A stretch of DNA of 64,000 bases. Source: DASQPA01 sp963756455. Lineage in GTDB: Bacteria; Acidobacteriota; Thermoanaerobaculia; Multivoradales; UBA5704. The stretch lies in the NCBI GenBank assembly GCA_963756455.1, contig CAVWNC010000003.1, forward strand, positions 3,038,001-3,102,000, read 5' to 3'. The notes under the pieces are model-generated. The model worked only from the letters and a program-made list of their open reading frames with translations, made no database searches and was not told the DNA's origin. Shown piece after piece: positions 7,448-16,397 of this stretch (position 1 is its first letter; each line of letters starts with the position of its first letter). The translations under genes were made by a program, and so were the position numbers.

Positions 7448-7589
7448 GCGCGTTCCGCTCGCTTGCCCAAGAGATCATCGGGTCGTTGACACGCGCATCG
7501 CGCAGGTCTGGCTCCGTGGTCCTGACCTGAGCACAGAAGGGGCGTTGATCCTCCCCGACCATGGACAAGCGAGTACTCCAGAGACCTTC

Positions 7590-10500
7590 ATGACCTCAAT
7601 TTCCCTTCCCGTGGCGGTCGCCCCCCAGGCCGTCAGCGACACTTCCGAAGCGGCTGCCAGCGGCTCCACCCCCTCCCCTGGTCAGCGGGCGCTCTGGTTT
7701 CTGGAGCGCCTGGCACCGGAGGGTGCGGCCTACAACATCGTCGTCGCGGGTTGGGTGCAGGGCAGGGTCGAACCTCCCGAGGAGGACGCTTTACGGCGTG
7801 CCCTGGCGGCCCTCGTCGGGCGTCATCCGCTCCTCCGCGCGAGTTTCCCGGAACGGTCGGGCGAGCCGGTGCTGGTGATCGACGAAGAGGTTTGTCTCGA
7901 CTTCCTCCGGGTGGAAGTCGAGGACGAGGGTGACCCGGCGTTTCTCCAGCGCCTCCTCGCCGAGGCGTACCGCCCTTTTGACCTCGCCCACGGGCCGCTC
8001 CTCCGGGTGCGGCTCTTCTCGCGCGCTCCAGCCTGCGGTTCTCGTACCGTCGCCTTCCTCCTCGCGGTGCATCACCTCGTAGTCGACTTCTGGTCGCTCG
8101 CCGTCATCGCCCGCGAGCTTGCGGCGCTCTACCGGCAGGAGTCGCGCGGCGGGGCGCTGGATCTCGGCCCTCCCCCGGCGGACTACCGGGAGTACGTGCG
8201 TCACCAGGCCGAGGTGCTGGCCGGATCGCGGGGGGAGGCGCTCTGGGAGCACTGGGGCCAGGCGCTCGTCCCCCCCTTGCCGGTCCTTGATCTGCCGACG
8301 GACTACCGGCGGCCTCCCGTCCAGACCTACGCCGGCGGCTCGCGGAGCGCGCGCTTGGAGGCTCGCGAGAGCGGGGACCTCCGATCGCTCGGGCGCCGCA
8401 ATCGCGCCAGTCTGTTCACCACCCTGCTCGCGATTTTCCAGGCCGTCCTCCACCGGCATAGTGGGCAACGCGACCTGCTCGTCGGCTCCCCGACCGCCGG
8501 CCGGGGCTCGTCCCGCTGGGCCGGCGTGGTGGGATACTTCGTCAATCCGGTGGTGCTCCGCGGGGAGGTGGGCGGGGAGATGTCTTTCGCTGAGCTGCTG
8601 GCGTCGACCGGCCCACGGGTGAGCGCCGCCCTGTCGCACCAGGAGTTGCCCTTCCCCTGGCTCGCCGAGCGGCTGCAGCCAATGCGCGACCCCGCCCGCT
8701 CGCCGGTCTTCCAGGCCGTCTTCACCCTGCAGAAGGCCGGGCGGCGAGAAGACCGGGCGCTAGCCGAATTCGCCCTCGGCTGGCCGGAAGCGCGGGTGGA
8801 TCTCGGCGGCTTCAAGCTCGCCCCGCTGCCCCTCGGGGAGGAGCGCGCGCCCTTCGAGCTGGCGCTAGTGGCGGCGGAACCCGCTACGGCCAGCGAGGGC
8901 CTCACCCTTTCTCTCCAGTACAACGCCGACCTCTTCGACGGGACCACCGCGGCCCGGATGATCGGCCACTTCACGGCCCTCGTTCGGGCGGTCGTGCGGC
9001 ACCCCGACCGTCCCCTGGCCGACCTCGGCCTGCTCTCCGTCGCGGAGAGCCAGCAGCTCCTCCGGGAGTGGAACGACACGGGTCCGGGGGTGGCCAGCGA
9101 TCGTTGGGTTCACGAGCGGTTCGCGGCCCAGGCCCGGCGTGCGCCGGCTGCGGTGGCGGTAGTCCAGGGCGGGGAGTGGCTGAGCTATGGCGAGCTCGAC
9201 GCCCGGGCCAACCGGCTCGCCTGGCGGCTGCGCACGCTGGGGGTGGGACCGGAGGAGGGGGTGGGGGTATGCCTGGAGCGTTCGCTTTTGAGCGTGATCT
9301 GCCTGTTGGCGGTGCTCAAGTCGGGCGGGGCCTTCGTGCCGCTGGATCCGGCCTATCCGACCGATCGGCTGGCTTTCACCCTGAAGGATGCTGGAGCTTG
9401 CGTCCTCCTGACGGTCGAACGGCTGGCTCGCCGGCTGCCGGAGCTTGCGGGAGGAGCCCCGGTGCTCTGCCTGGACGAACCGGCGTTGCTGGGCCGGGGC
9501 CTTGCGGCGGCCCCCGCTTTGGACCTGGCGGCGAACGATCAGGCCTACATCATCTATACCTCGGGCTCGACGGGGAGACCGAAGGGCTCGATTCTGCATC
9601 ATGGCGGCCTGGCCAACGTGATCACCTGGCTGACAGCGGTGCTCGCGCCCACCGCAGCGGACCGCGGATCGCACCTCTCCGGTCCAGCGTTCGATGCGAC
9701 CGTGTTGGAGCTGTGGCCGGTGTTGACCTCGGGGGCGAGCGTCCGCATCCCGGAGCCGGAGGAGGTGCTCTCGTCGTCACGATTGTCGCGATGGTTGGCG
9801 GCGGAGGCGATCGCTCTCGCCTTCCTGCCGACGCCGGTGTTGGAGGGATGGTTGGCGTCGTCGCTGCCGGCGGAGCTGGCGCTGCGCTGGGTGTTCACCG
9901 GCGGCGACAAGCTGCGGCGGCGCCCAGAGGCCGGCGCGGGTTTTCGGCTGATCAACCTTTACGGTCCGACGGAGAACACGGTGGTGATCACCTGGGGGGT
10001 GGTGGAGAGGCGGGGTATGGGTGCGCCGTCGATCGGCCGTCCGATTGTCGGGGTTCAGATCTACCTGCTGGATCGCTGGGCCCGGCCGGTGCCCTCGGGG
10101 GCGGTGGGCGAGCTGTATGTCGGGGGTGCGAACGTTTCTCGCGGCTACCTGGGTCGTCCGGAGCTGACGGCGGATCGTTTTGTGCCCGATCCGTTCGGGG
10201 TGGTTCCCGGGAGCCGCTTGTACCGTACAGGGGACCTGGTGCGGACGCAGTCGGACGGCAGCCTGGAGTTCCTGGGTCGGGTGGACTACCAGGTCAAAGT
10301 CCGGGGGCAGCGGTTGGAGCTTGGGGAGATTGAGACCCTGCTCTCGGGGCACCCGGAAATCCGTGAGGTGGTGGTGCTGGCGCTGGCGGATGCCTCCGGG
10401 GGCAAACGCCTGGTGGCCTTCCTGGTGGCCCGGCGGGAGGCTCGCACGGAAGAGGTGCGGTCCTTCCTCAAGGAGAAGCTGCCGCTCTTCATGGTGCCGT

Positions 10501-13500
10501 CGGCGTTCGTCTGGCTACCGGTTCTGCCGTTGACCCCGAACGGGAAAGTGGATCGCATCGCTCTGGAGCAACTGGAAGCCGCGGGGATCGACAGCGGAGG
10601 AGCGTCGGTGGCGCCGCGGAACCCGCTGGAGGAGCTTCTGGCGGGCGTCTGGGCCGATCTACTCAGGGTTGAGAAGGTGGGGATCGATCAGAGCTTCTTC
10701 GACCTCGGTGGTCACTCGCTGCTGGCGGCGCAGCTGACCGCCCGTCTCCGCGACTCGCTGGGGCTCGAGGTTCCGCTGCGAACTCTGTTCGAGAACCCGA
10801 CGGTGGCGGGGCTGGCCGCCGCCCTCGGTCCGGGCACGGCGGTCGCTGCCTCGACCCTGCCGCCGATCGTACCGGTGCCGCGGCAGGGCCCGCTTCCGCT
10901 CTCCTTCGCTCAAGAACGGCTGTGGTTCCTCAACCAGCTCGAACCGGACAACCCCGCCTACCACCTGCCGGGAGCGCTGCTCCTGACCGGTCGGCTTGAT
11001 CGGGCGTCTCTCGCCGCCAGCCTGGAGATCCTCGTCGACCGCCATGAGGCGCTCCGCACGACGTTCTCGGCGGTGGACAGCGGCGGGGCAGTCCAGGTCG
11101 TCGGTCCGGTGCCCGAGATCGCCCTGCCGCTGATCGAGCTGGGCTCGCTGCCCGCGCCGGAGAGGGCCGGAGAGCTCCGGCGCCTGTCCGCGACCGAGGC
11201 CCGGCGGCCGTTCGATCTGGTGACCGGGCCGGTTTTGCGCGCGGCGCTCCTCGGTCTTGCCGCCGACGAGCACCTGCTTCTCCTCTCCATGCACCACATC
11301 GCCTCCGACGGCTGGTCGATCGGGGTCTTCGTGCGCGAGCTGTCGGAGTGCTATCGGGCCCTCTTGGCCGGCTCGGCGCCCGTCCTGCCTATCCTGCCCG
11401 TTCAGTACGCGGACTTCGCCGTCTGGCAGCGGCGGTGGCTCTCCGGGGAGGTGCTGGAGGAGGGGATCGCTTGGGGGCGAGAGCTGCTGGCCGGAGCGCC
11501 CACCTTCCTCGACCTGCCCACCGATCGACCGCGGCCGGCGGAGCAGCGCTTGCGCGGCGATCAGCTCGATTTTCAGCTCCCTGTGGATCTCGTGGCGGCC
11601 GGCTTGAAGCTCGGCCGGCAGCGTGGGGCGACCCAGTTCATGCTCCTCCTCTCCGTCCTCGCGGCGCTCCTGGCGCGCCTGTCGGGCGAGGAGGACCTCG
11701 TCCTCGGCGCTCCCATCGCCAACCGTACCCACCGAGAGCTCGAAGGGTTGATCGGCTTTTTCGTCAATACCCTGGCCCTCCGGGTGGACCTTGCCGGAGA
11801 CCCTTCTTTCACCGATCTGCTCGCCCAGGTGCGGCGGACGACCCTCGCCGCCTACGCCCATCAGGATCTGCCGTTCGAGAAGCTCGTCGAGGCGCTCCAG
11901 CCGGAGCGGAGCCTGGCCCATGCGCCGCTGCTCCAGGTCATGCTGGTCCTGGAGAACACGCCGGCGGAGCCGTTCCTGTTGCCGGGATTGACGGTCGAGC
12001 GGTTGGATCTTCCGGTCGGCGCGGCCCGGCTCGACCTCACTCTCGTCCTCACCCCCACGCCGTCCGGCCTCACGGGGTGCTGGGAGTACGACCGCGACCT
12101 CTTCGACCGCTCGACGATCACTCGCCTGGCGGCTGGGTTCGAGCGGTTGCTGGCAAGCGCGGTGGCAGATCCGGAATCGCCTCTCTCGGCGCTCGCCTCG
12201 CTCGGCGAGGTGGAGATCCAACAGCTCCGAGAGTGGGGCGCCGGAGATCCCCTGGCCGGCCTGGACACCGGGGAAAACGCCGGGGCCTGCCTGCATCAAC
12301 TCTTCTCGGCCCAAGTGGCGCGAACGCCGCTGGCCGAAGCCTTGGTCGTCGGGACGGAGCGCCTGACCTATGAGGATCTCGACCGCCGGGCGAGGCGGTT
12401 GGCGGCTCACCTCGCCGGTCTCGGGGTGGGGCCGGAGGTGCGAGTGGGGGTCGGCCTCGGCCGCTCCGCGGGGCTGGTCGTGGCCCTCCTCTCGGTGCTC
12501 GAGGCCGGCGGGGCCTATGTGCCCCTCGACCCCGCCTATCCCGCTGCGCGGCTAGCCCATATGCTCGCCGACTCGAGAGCCGCCGTCCTGCTGACAGAAG
12601 AGGGTCTGGACGAGCGCTTCCCTGGCGGTGGCGGCATCCGGAGGGTCTACCTCGATCCGGTGACGGGAGAGGTGATCGGGGTGAATTTGGCCACGGACCG
12701 AGTCCCTGCCAGCGGCGTCCAGCCCGGCAACCTGGCCTACCTGATCTACACCTCGGGGTCGACCGGTCGGCCGAAGGCGGTCGCTTTGGAGCATCGCAGC
12801 GCGGTCGGCCGGATGCGTTGGGCGCGCCGGACCTTCACCGACGAGGAGCTCTCGGGGGTCCTCTTCGGGACCTCGGTGTGCTTCGACCTCTCGGTTTTCG
12901 AGCTCTTCGTGCCGCTCTCGTGGGGTGGGCGGGTGATCCTGGCGGAGAACGCCCTGGCTCTCCCCGGCCTGCCGGCGGCGGGGGAGGTCCGGCTGCTCAA
13001 TACGGTGCCTTCGGTGATGGCCGAGCTGGTGCGCGAGGGGAGGCTGCCGCCGGGGATCACGACGGTGAACTTAGCCGGCGAGCCTCTCCCTCGGCCGCTC
13101 GCCGAGGCGATCCACGGCACGGGGACCGTCCGGCGCCTGCAGAACCTCTATGGGCCGTCGGAGGACACGACGTACTCGACCTGGGCGCGGGTGGCGCCGG
13201 CCGCGCCGGGAGAGACGCGGGTGCCGGCGATCGGCCGGCCCCTGGCGGCCACCCGGGCGCATGTGCTCGATCGCCGGGGCCAACCGGTGCCGCTCGGGGC
13301 GGCCGGGGAGCTCCACCTGGGCGGGGCCGGCCTGGCGCGCGGCTACTTCGGCCGGCCGGAGCTGACCGCCGAGCGCTTCGTTCCGGACCCCTTCGCGGAA
13401 CGGGGCGGGGAACGGCTCTACCGGACGGGGGACCTGGTCCGCTACCGGCTCGCCGGCGATCTCTTATTCCTCGGCCGGATCGATCACCAGGTCAAGGTGC

Positions 13501-16397
13501 GGGGGTTCCGCGTCGAGCTCGGGGAGATCGAGGCGGCGCTCGGCGAGCATGAGGCGGTGCGCCGCGCCGTCGTCGTGCTCCGGGACAGCCGTCTCGTCGC
13601 CTACGTCGAAAGTGACCCGGCGGCGGCGGCCGGCCTCGGCGAATGGCTCCGCGCCCGGCTCCCCGAGCCGCTGGTGCCGTCCGGGTTCGTGGCCCTGGAG
13701 GCGTTGCCGCTCACTCCCTCAGGGAAGATCGACCGCAACGCCCTGCCGTCGTTCTCTTCGCTGCCTGCAGGGCGCTCGGCGCCCGCCGGCCGAGAGCGCG
13801 GTCCCCTCGAAGAGGTGCTGGCCGGCATCTGGGCGGACCTCCTGGACCTCGACCCGGGGGTTGGGCTCGCCGGGGAGGACGACTTCTTCACCCTCGGCGG
13901 TCACTCTCTCCTCGCTACCCGCCTCGCCTCCCGCCTGCGCGCGGCGTTCGGCGTCGAGCTGCCGCTCAAGCGCCTCTTCGAGGCCTCGACCCTCACCCGG
14001 ATGGCGCTCGCCGTGGGCGAGCTGCGGGCGCGGGCGAGCGGGCCGGCCCTGCCGCCCATCCGGCCGCTCCCGGAGGGCGCCTTCTTCCCGCTCTCCTTCG
14101 CCCAGGAGCGCCTGTGGTTTCTCGACCAGCTGATGCCCGGGCCGGTCTACAACATGCCCGCCGCGCTGCTCCTGCGCGGCCCTCTGGAGGCGACCGTCCT
14201 GCACCGCACCCTGGGCGAGCTGAAGGTGCGCCACGAGACGCTCCGAACCACCTTCGCCGAGCGCGCCGGCCAGCCCGTCCAGGTGATCGCGCCGCCCGGC
14301 ACGGCGGGGCCGGACCTGCCGCTCGTCGATCTCTCGGGCCTTTCCGAGGAAAGGAGAGGGGAGGAGGTCCATCGGCGTGCCCGCGAAGAGGCAGAGCGGC
14401 CGTTCGACCTCGCCGCCGGACCCCTCTTGCGGGCGGTGCTGGTGCGGCTCGCCCCCGAGGAGCACGTGGTCCTCTTCACGCTCCACCACATCATCGCCGA
14501 CGGCTGGTCCATGGGGGTGCTCGTCCGCGAGGTTGCGGCGCTCTACCGCGCCGCCCTCCTCGGCGCGCCCGCCGACCTGCCGCCGCTCGCGGTGCAGTTT
14601 CGGGATTTCGCCGTCTGGCAGCGCGAATGGCTGTCGGGAGAGGTGCTGGCGGCGCAGCTCGCCTGGTGGCGGGAGCGGTTGGCCGGCGCCCCGGCCCTCC
14701 TCGAGCTCCCGGCCGACCGGCCCCGCCCGAGCGTCCAGCGCTTCCGTGGCCACCGCCGACCCCTCGACCTCGCCCAAGGGTTGGGGGTGCGGGCGCTCGG
14801 CAGCCGGGTCGGGGCGACCCCGTTCATGACCCTGCTGGCCGCCTTTCAGCTCCTCCTCTCCCGCCTCTCGGGTCAGGAGGACGTCACGGTGGGCTCGCCG
14901 ATCGCCGGGCGCGGCCGCTCCGAGGTCGAGGGGCTGATCGGATTCTTCGTCAATACCCTCGCCCTGCGCTCAAACCGATCCGGCGGCCTGGCCTTCGTCG
15001 ACCTCCTGGGCGAGGTGCGCGAGACGACCCTCGACGCCTATGCCCACCAGGACCTGCCCTTCGAACGTCTAGTCGAGGAGCTGCGACCGGGGAGGGACCT
15101 CGCCTACGCGCCGCTCTTCCAGGTGATGTTCGTCTTCCAGAACGCGCCGCCTTCGATCCTCCGTCTCCCGGGCCTGGAGATCGCGCCGCTCGACATCGAG
15201 GTCGGGATCGCCAAGTTCGATCTCACCCTCACGTTTGCCGAGACCGCGGCAGGCCTGGCAGGCGGGCTCTCCTACAATAGGGACCTCTTCGACGCGACGA
15301 CCGCCGAGCGGCTCGCCGGCCGCTTTCAGAACCTCCTCGCCGCGGCGCTCGCCGAGCCCGGCAGGCCGGTGGTGGAGCTGCCGTTCCTCTCCGTCTTCGA
15401 GCGCCACCAGCTGCTCTCCGAGTGGAGCGCCGGAAGGCGGGAGTATCCGGGGAGCGATCTCCTCCACGAGCTCTTCGCCGAGCAGGCGGCGCGGCTCCCG
15501 GCGGAGCCGGCGGTCTGGTGCGCGGGAAGCTTCCTGACCTATGGCGAGCTCGACGCTCGCGCCGATCGCCTGGCGGCCCGCCTGCGGGCCGTGGGGGTGG
15601 GGCCGGAGAGCGTCGTCGGGCTCGCCCTGCCGCGCTCGTTCGCCCTGATCGTCGGCGTGCTGGGGACCCTGAAGGCCGGCGGGGCCTACCTGGCCCTCGA
15701 TCCGGGTCTGCCCGCCGAGCGGCTGGCCTTCCTGGTCGCGGACGCGGACGTCCGGGCGCTCCTCGCCACCGCATCGACCGCGGGGCTGCTGCCCGCCGGC
15801 ACCCTCCCGCGGCTGCTCCTGGACGACGACGGCGTCGGCCTGCCGCCCGCTCCACCGCTCCCTCCGCTCCGGCCCGCGGCTTCAATGGCGACAATGTCGC
15901 CGGACCATCCCGCCTACGTCATCTACACCTCGGGATCGACCGGCAAGCCCAAGGGGGTCGTCGTCCCGCACCGGGCGATCGCGGTGCGGATGCGCTTCTC
16001 CCGCGTCGAGGGCCCTGATCCCGGGCGATCGGATGATCCAGAAGACGACGCTCTCCTTCGACGTCTCGGTCTTCGAGATTTTCGGCCCCCTCCTGGTCGG
16101 TGGGCGGATCGTGCTGCCGCGGCCCGGCGGGGAGGGGGACCCGGCCTATCTCCTGGCCCTCGCCGCGGAGCACGGGGTCACCTGCCTCTCCTTTCCGCCC
16201 GCGCTCCTCTCCCTCCTCCTCGAGCAGGAGGCCCTGTCCGCCCTGGCTACCCTCCGCGTGATGGTGACCGGAGGCGAGACGGTGCCCCCCGAGCTTCCGG
16301 CCCGCTTCCATTCCCGGATGCACGCCCGGCTCGAGAACCGCTATGGCCCCACGGAGGCGACGATCTCGGTGACCGCCTGGCCGTGCGAAGCGAGTGA
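7590..16397 (+). CDS. NRPS1, first reading-frame segment: C-A-T, C-A-T, C-A(part)
   Basis: First part of a five-module synthetase; similarity is lost after about residue 2807 (nt 16010), where a +1 frameshift passes reading to the next segment. Domains by residue from ATG 7590: C1 28-497 (HHLVVDFWS, the form seen in C domains that accept acyl or polyketide donors, fitting lipoinitiation), A1 500-995 (TSGSTGRPKG; code DALFFGLVVK, hydrophobic, unassigned), T1 1010-1078 (GGHSL), C2 1097-1548 (HHIASDGWS), A2 1563-2057 (DLFNNALTYK, an established Ala code), T2 2070-2134, C3 2157-2610 (HHIIADGWS), start of A3 2625-2807. C2 and C3 have LCL-type openings (SFAQERLWFL). An alternative TTG start lies at 7545. 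The gene follows the starter operon by about 140 bp. Confidence 0.9.
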   Translation: MTSISLPVAVAPQAVSDTSEAAASGSTPSPGQRALWFLERLAPEGAAYNIVVAGWVQGRVEPPEEDALRRALAALVGRHPLLRASFPERSGEPVLVIDEEVCLDFLRVEVEDEGDPAFLQRLLAEAYRPFDLAHGPLLRVRLFSRAPACGSRTVAFLLAVHHLVVDFWSLAVIARELAALYRQESRGGALDLGPPPADYREYVRHQAEVLAGSRGEALWEHWGQALVPPLPVLDLPTDYRRPPVQTYAGGSRSARLEARESGDLRSLGRRNRASLFTTLLAIFQAVLHRHSGQRDLLVGSPTAGRGSSRWAGVVGYFVNPVVLRGEVGGEMSFAELLASTGPRVSAALSHQELPFPWLAERLQPMRDPARSPVFQAVFTLQKAGRREDRALAEFALGWPEARVDLGGFKLAPLPLGEERAPFELALVAAEPATASEGLTLSLQYNADLFDGTTAARMIGHFTALVRAVVRHPDRPLADLGLLSVAESQQLLREWNDTGPGVASDRWVHERFAAQARRAPAAVAVVQGGEWLSYGELDARANRLAWRLRTLGVGPEEGVGVCLERSLLSVICLLAVLKSGGAFVPLDPAYPTDRLAFTLKDAGACVLLTVERLARRLPELAGGAPVLCLDEPALLGRGLAAAPALDLAANDQAYIIYTSGSTGRPKGSILHHGGLANVITWLTAVLAPTAADRGSHLSGPAFDATVLELWPVLTSGASVRIPEPEEVLSSSRLSRWLAAEAIALAFLPTPVLEGWLASSLPAELALRWVFTGGDKLRRRPEAGAGFRLINLYGPTENTVVITWGVVERRGMGAPSIGRPIVGVQIYLLDRWARPVPSGAVGELYVGGANVSRGYLGRPELTADRFVPDPFGVVPGSRLYRTGDLVRTQSDGSLEFLGRVDYQVKVRGQRLELGEIETLLSGHPEIREVVVLALADASGGKRLVAFLVARREARTEEVRSFLKEKLPLFMVPSAFVWLPVLPLTPNGKVDRIALEQLEAAGIDSGGASVAPRNPLEELLAGVWADLLRVEKVGIDQSFFDLGGHSLLAAQLTARLRDSLGLEVPLRTLFENPTVAGLAAALGPGTAVAASTLPPIVPVPRQGPLPLSFAQERLWFLNQLEPDNPAYHLPGALLLTGRLDRASLAASLEILVDRHEALRTTFSAVDSGGAVQVVGPVPEIALPLIELGSLPAPERAGELRRLSATEARRPFDLVTGPVLRAALLGLAADEHLLLLSMHHIASDGWSIGVFVRELSECYRALLAGSAPVLPILPVQYADFAVWQRRWLSGEVLEEGIAWGRELLAGAPTFLDLPTDRPRPAEQRLRGDQLDFQLPVDLVAAGLKLGRQRGATQFMLLLSVLAALLARLSGEEDLVLGAPIANRTHRELEGLIGFFVNTLALRVDLAGDPSFTDLLAQVRRTTLAAYAHQDLPFEKLVEALQPERSLAHAPLLQVMLVLENTPAEPFLLPGLTVERLDLPVGAARLDLTLVLTPTPSGLTGCWEYDRDLFDRSTITRLAAGFERLLASAVADPESPLSALASLGEVEIQQLREWGAGDPLAGLDTGENAGACLHQLFSAQVARTPLAEALVVGTERLTYEDLDRRARRLAAHLAGLGVGPEVRVGVGLGRSAGLVVALLSVLEAGGAYVPLDPAYPAARLAHMLADSRAAVLLTEEGLDERFPGGGGIRRVYLDPVTGEVIGVNLATDRVPASGVQPGNLAYLIYTSGSTGRPKAVALEHRSAVGRMRWARRTFTDEELSGVLFGTSVCFDLSVFELFVPLSWGGRVILAENALALPGLPAAGEVRLLNTVPSVMAELVREGRLPPGITTVNLAGEPLPRPLAEAIHGTGTVRRLQNLYGPSEDTTYSTWARVAPAAPGETRVPAIGRPLAATRAHVLDRRGQPVPLGAAGELHLGGAGLARGYFGRPELTAERFVPDPFAERGGERLYRTGDLVRYRLAGDLLFLGRIDHQVKVRGFRVELGEIEAALGEHEAVRRAVVVLRDSRLVAYVESDPAAAAGLGEWLRARLPEPLVPSGFVALEALPLTPSGKIDRNALPSFSSLPAGRSAPAGRERGPLEEVLAGIWADLLDLDPGVGLAGEDDFFTLGGHSLLATRLASRLRAAFGVELPLKRLFEASTLTRMALAVGELRARASGPALPPIRPLPEGAFFPLSFAQERLWFLDQLMPGPVYNMPAALLLRGPLEATVLHRTLGELKVRHETLRTTFAERAGQPVQVIAPPGTAGPDLPLVDLSGLSEERRGEEVHRRAREEAERPFDLAAGPLLRAVLVRLAPEEHVVLFTLHHIIADGWSMGVLVREVAALYRAALLGAPADLPPLAVQFRDFAVWQREWLSGEVLAAQLAWWRERLAGAPALLELPADRPRPSVQRFRGHRRPLDLAQGLGVRALGSRVGATPFMTLLAAFQLLLSRLSGQEDVTVGSPIAGRGRSEVEGLIGFFVNTLALRSNRSGGLAFVDLLGEVRETTLDAYAHQDLPFERLVEELRPGRDLAYAPLFQVMFVFQNAPPSILRLPGLEIAPLDIEVGIAKFDLTLTFAETAAGLAGGLSYNRDLFDATTAERLAGRFQNLLAAALAEPGRPVVELPFLSVFERHQLLSEWSAGRREYPGSDLLHELFAEQAARLPAEPAVWCAGSFLTYGELDARADRLAARLRAVGVGPESVVGLALPRSFALIVGVLGTLKAGGAYLALDPGLPAERLAFLVADADVRALLATASTAGLLPAGTLPRLLLDDDGVGLPPAPPLPPLRPAASMATMSPDHPAYVIYTSGSTGKPKGVVVPHRAIAVRMRFSRVEGPDPGRSDDPEDDALLRRLGLRDFRPPPGRWADRAAAARRGGGPGLSPGPRRGARGHLPLLSARAPLPPPRAGGPVRPGYPPRDGDRRRDGAPRASGPLPFPDARPAREPLWPHGGDDLGDRLAVRSE
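16010..16013 (+). other. +1 frameshift inside A3 of NRPS1
   Basis: The A3 domain reads HRAIAVRMRFSRVE up to about 16010 and continues as ALIPGDRMIQKTTLSFDVSV one frame over. One extra base in the GAGGGCCC run explains it. Without correction the protein would end at 16397 in unrelated sequence. Nothing around it resembles a known programmed frameshift signal, so a sequencing or assembly indel or a recent mutation is likeliest. Confidence 0.75.

Noticed and set aside
7486..7491. Perfect TTGACA box before NRPS1
   Set aside because: No acceptable -10 at 16-18 bp (TGGCTC), so a separate NRPS1 promoter is not supported; NRPS1 may be read from the upstream operon.
16005..16020. Programmed frameshifting as cause of the split NRPS1 frame
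   Set aside because: No slippery heptamer or downstream structure seen, and five unrelated sites with the same +1 change point to base-insertion errors instead.
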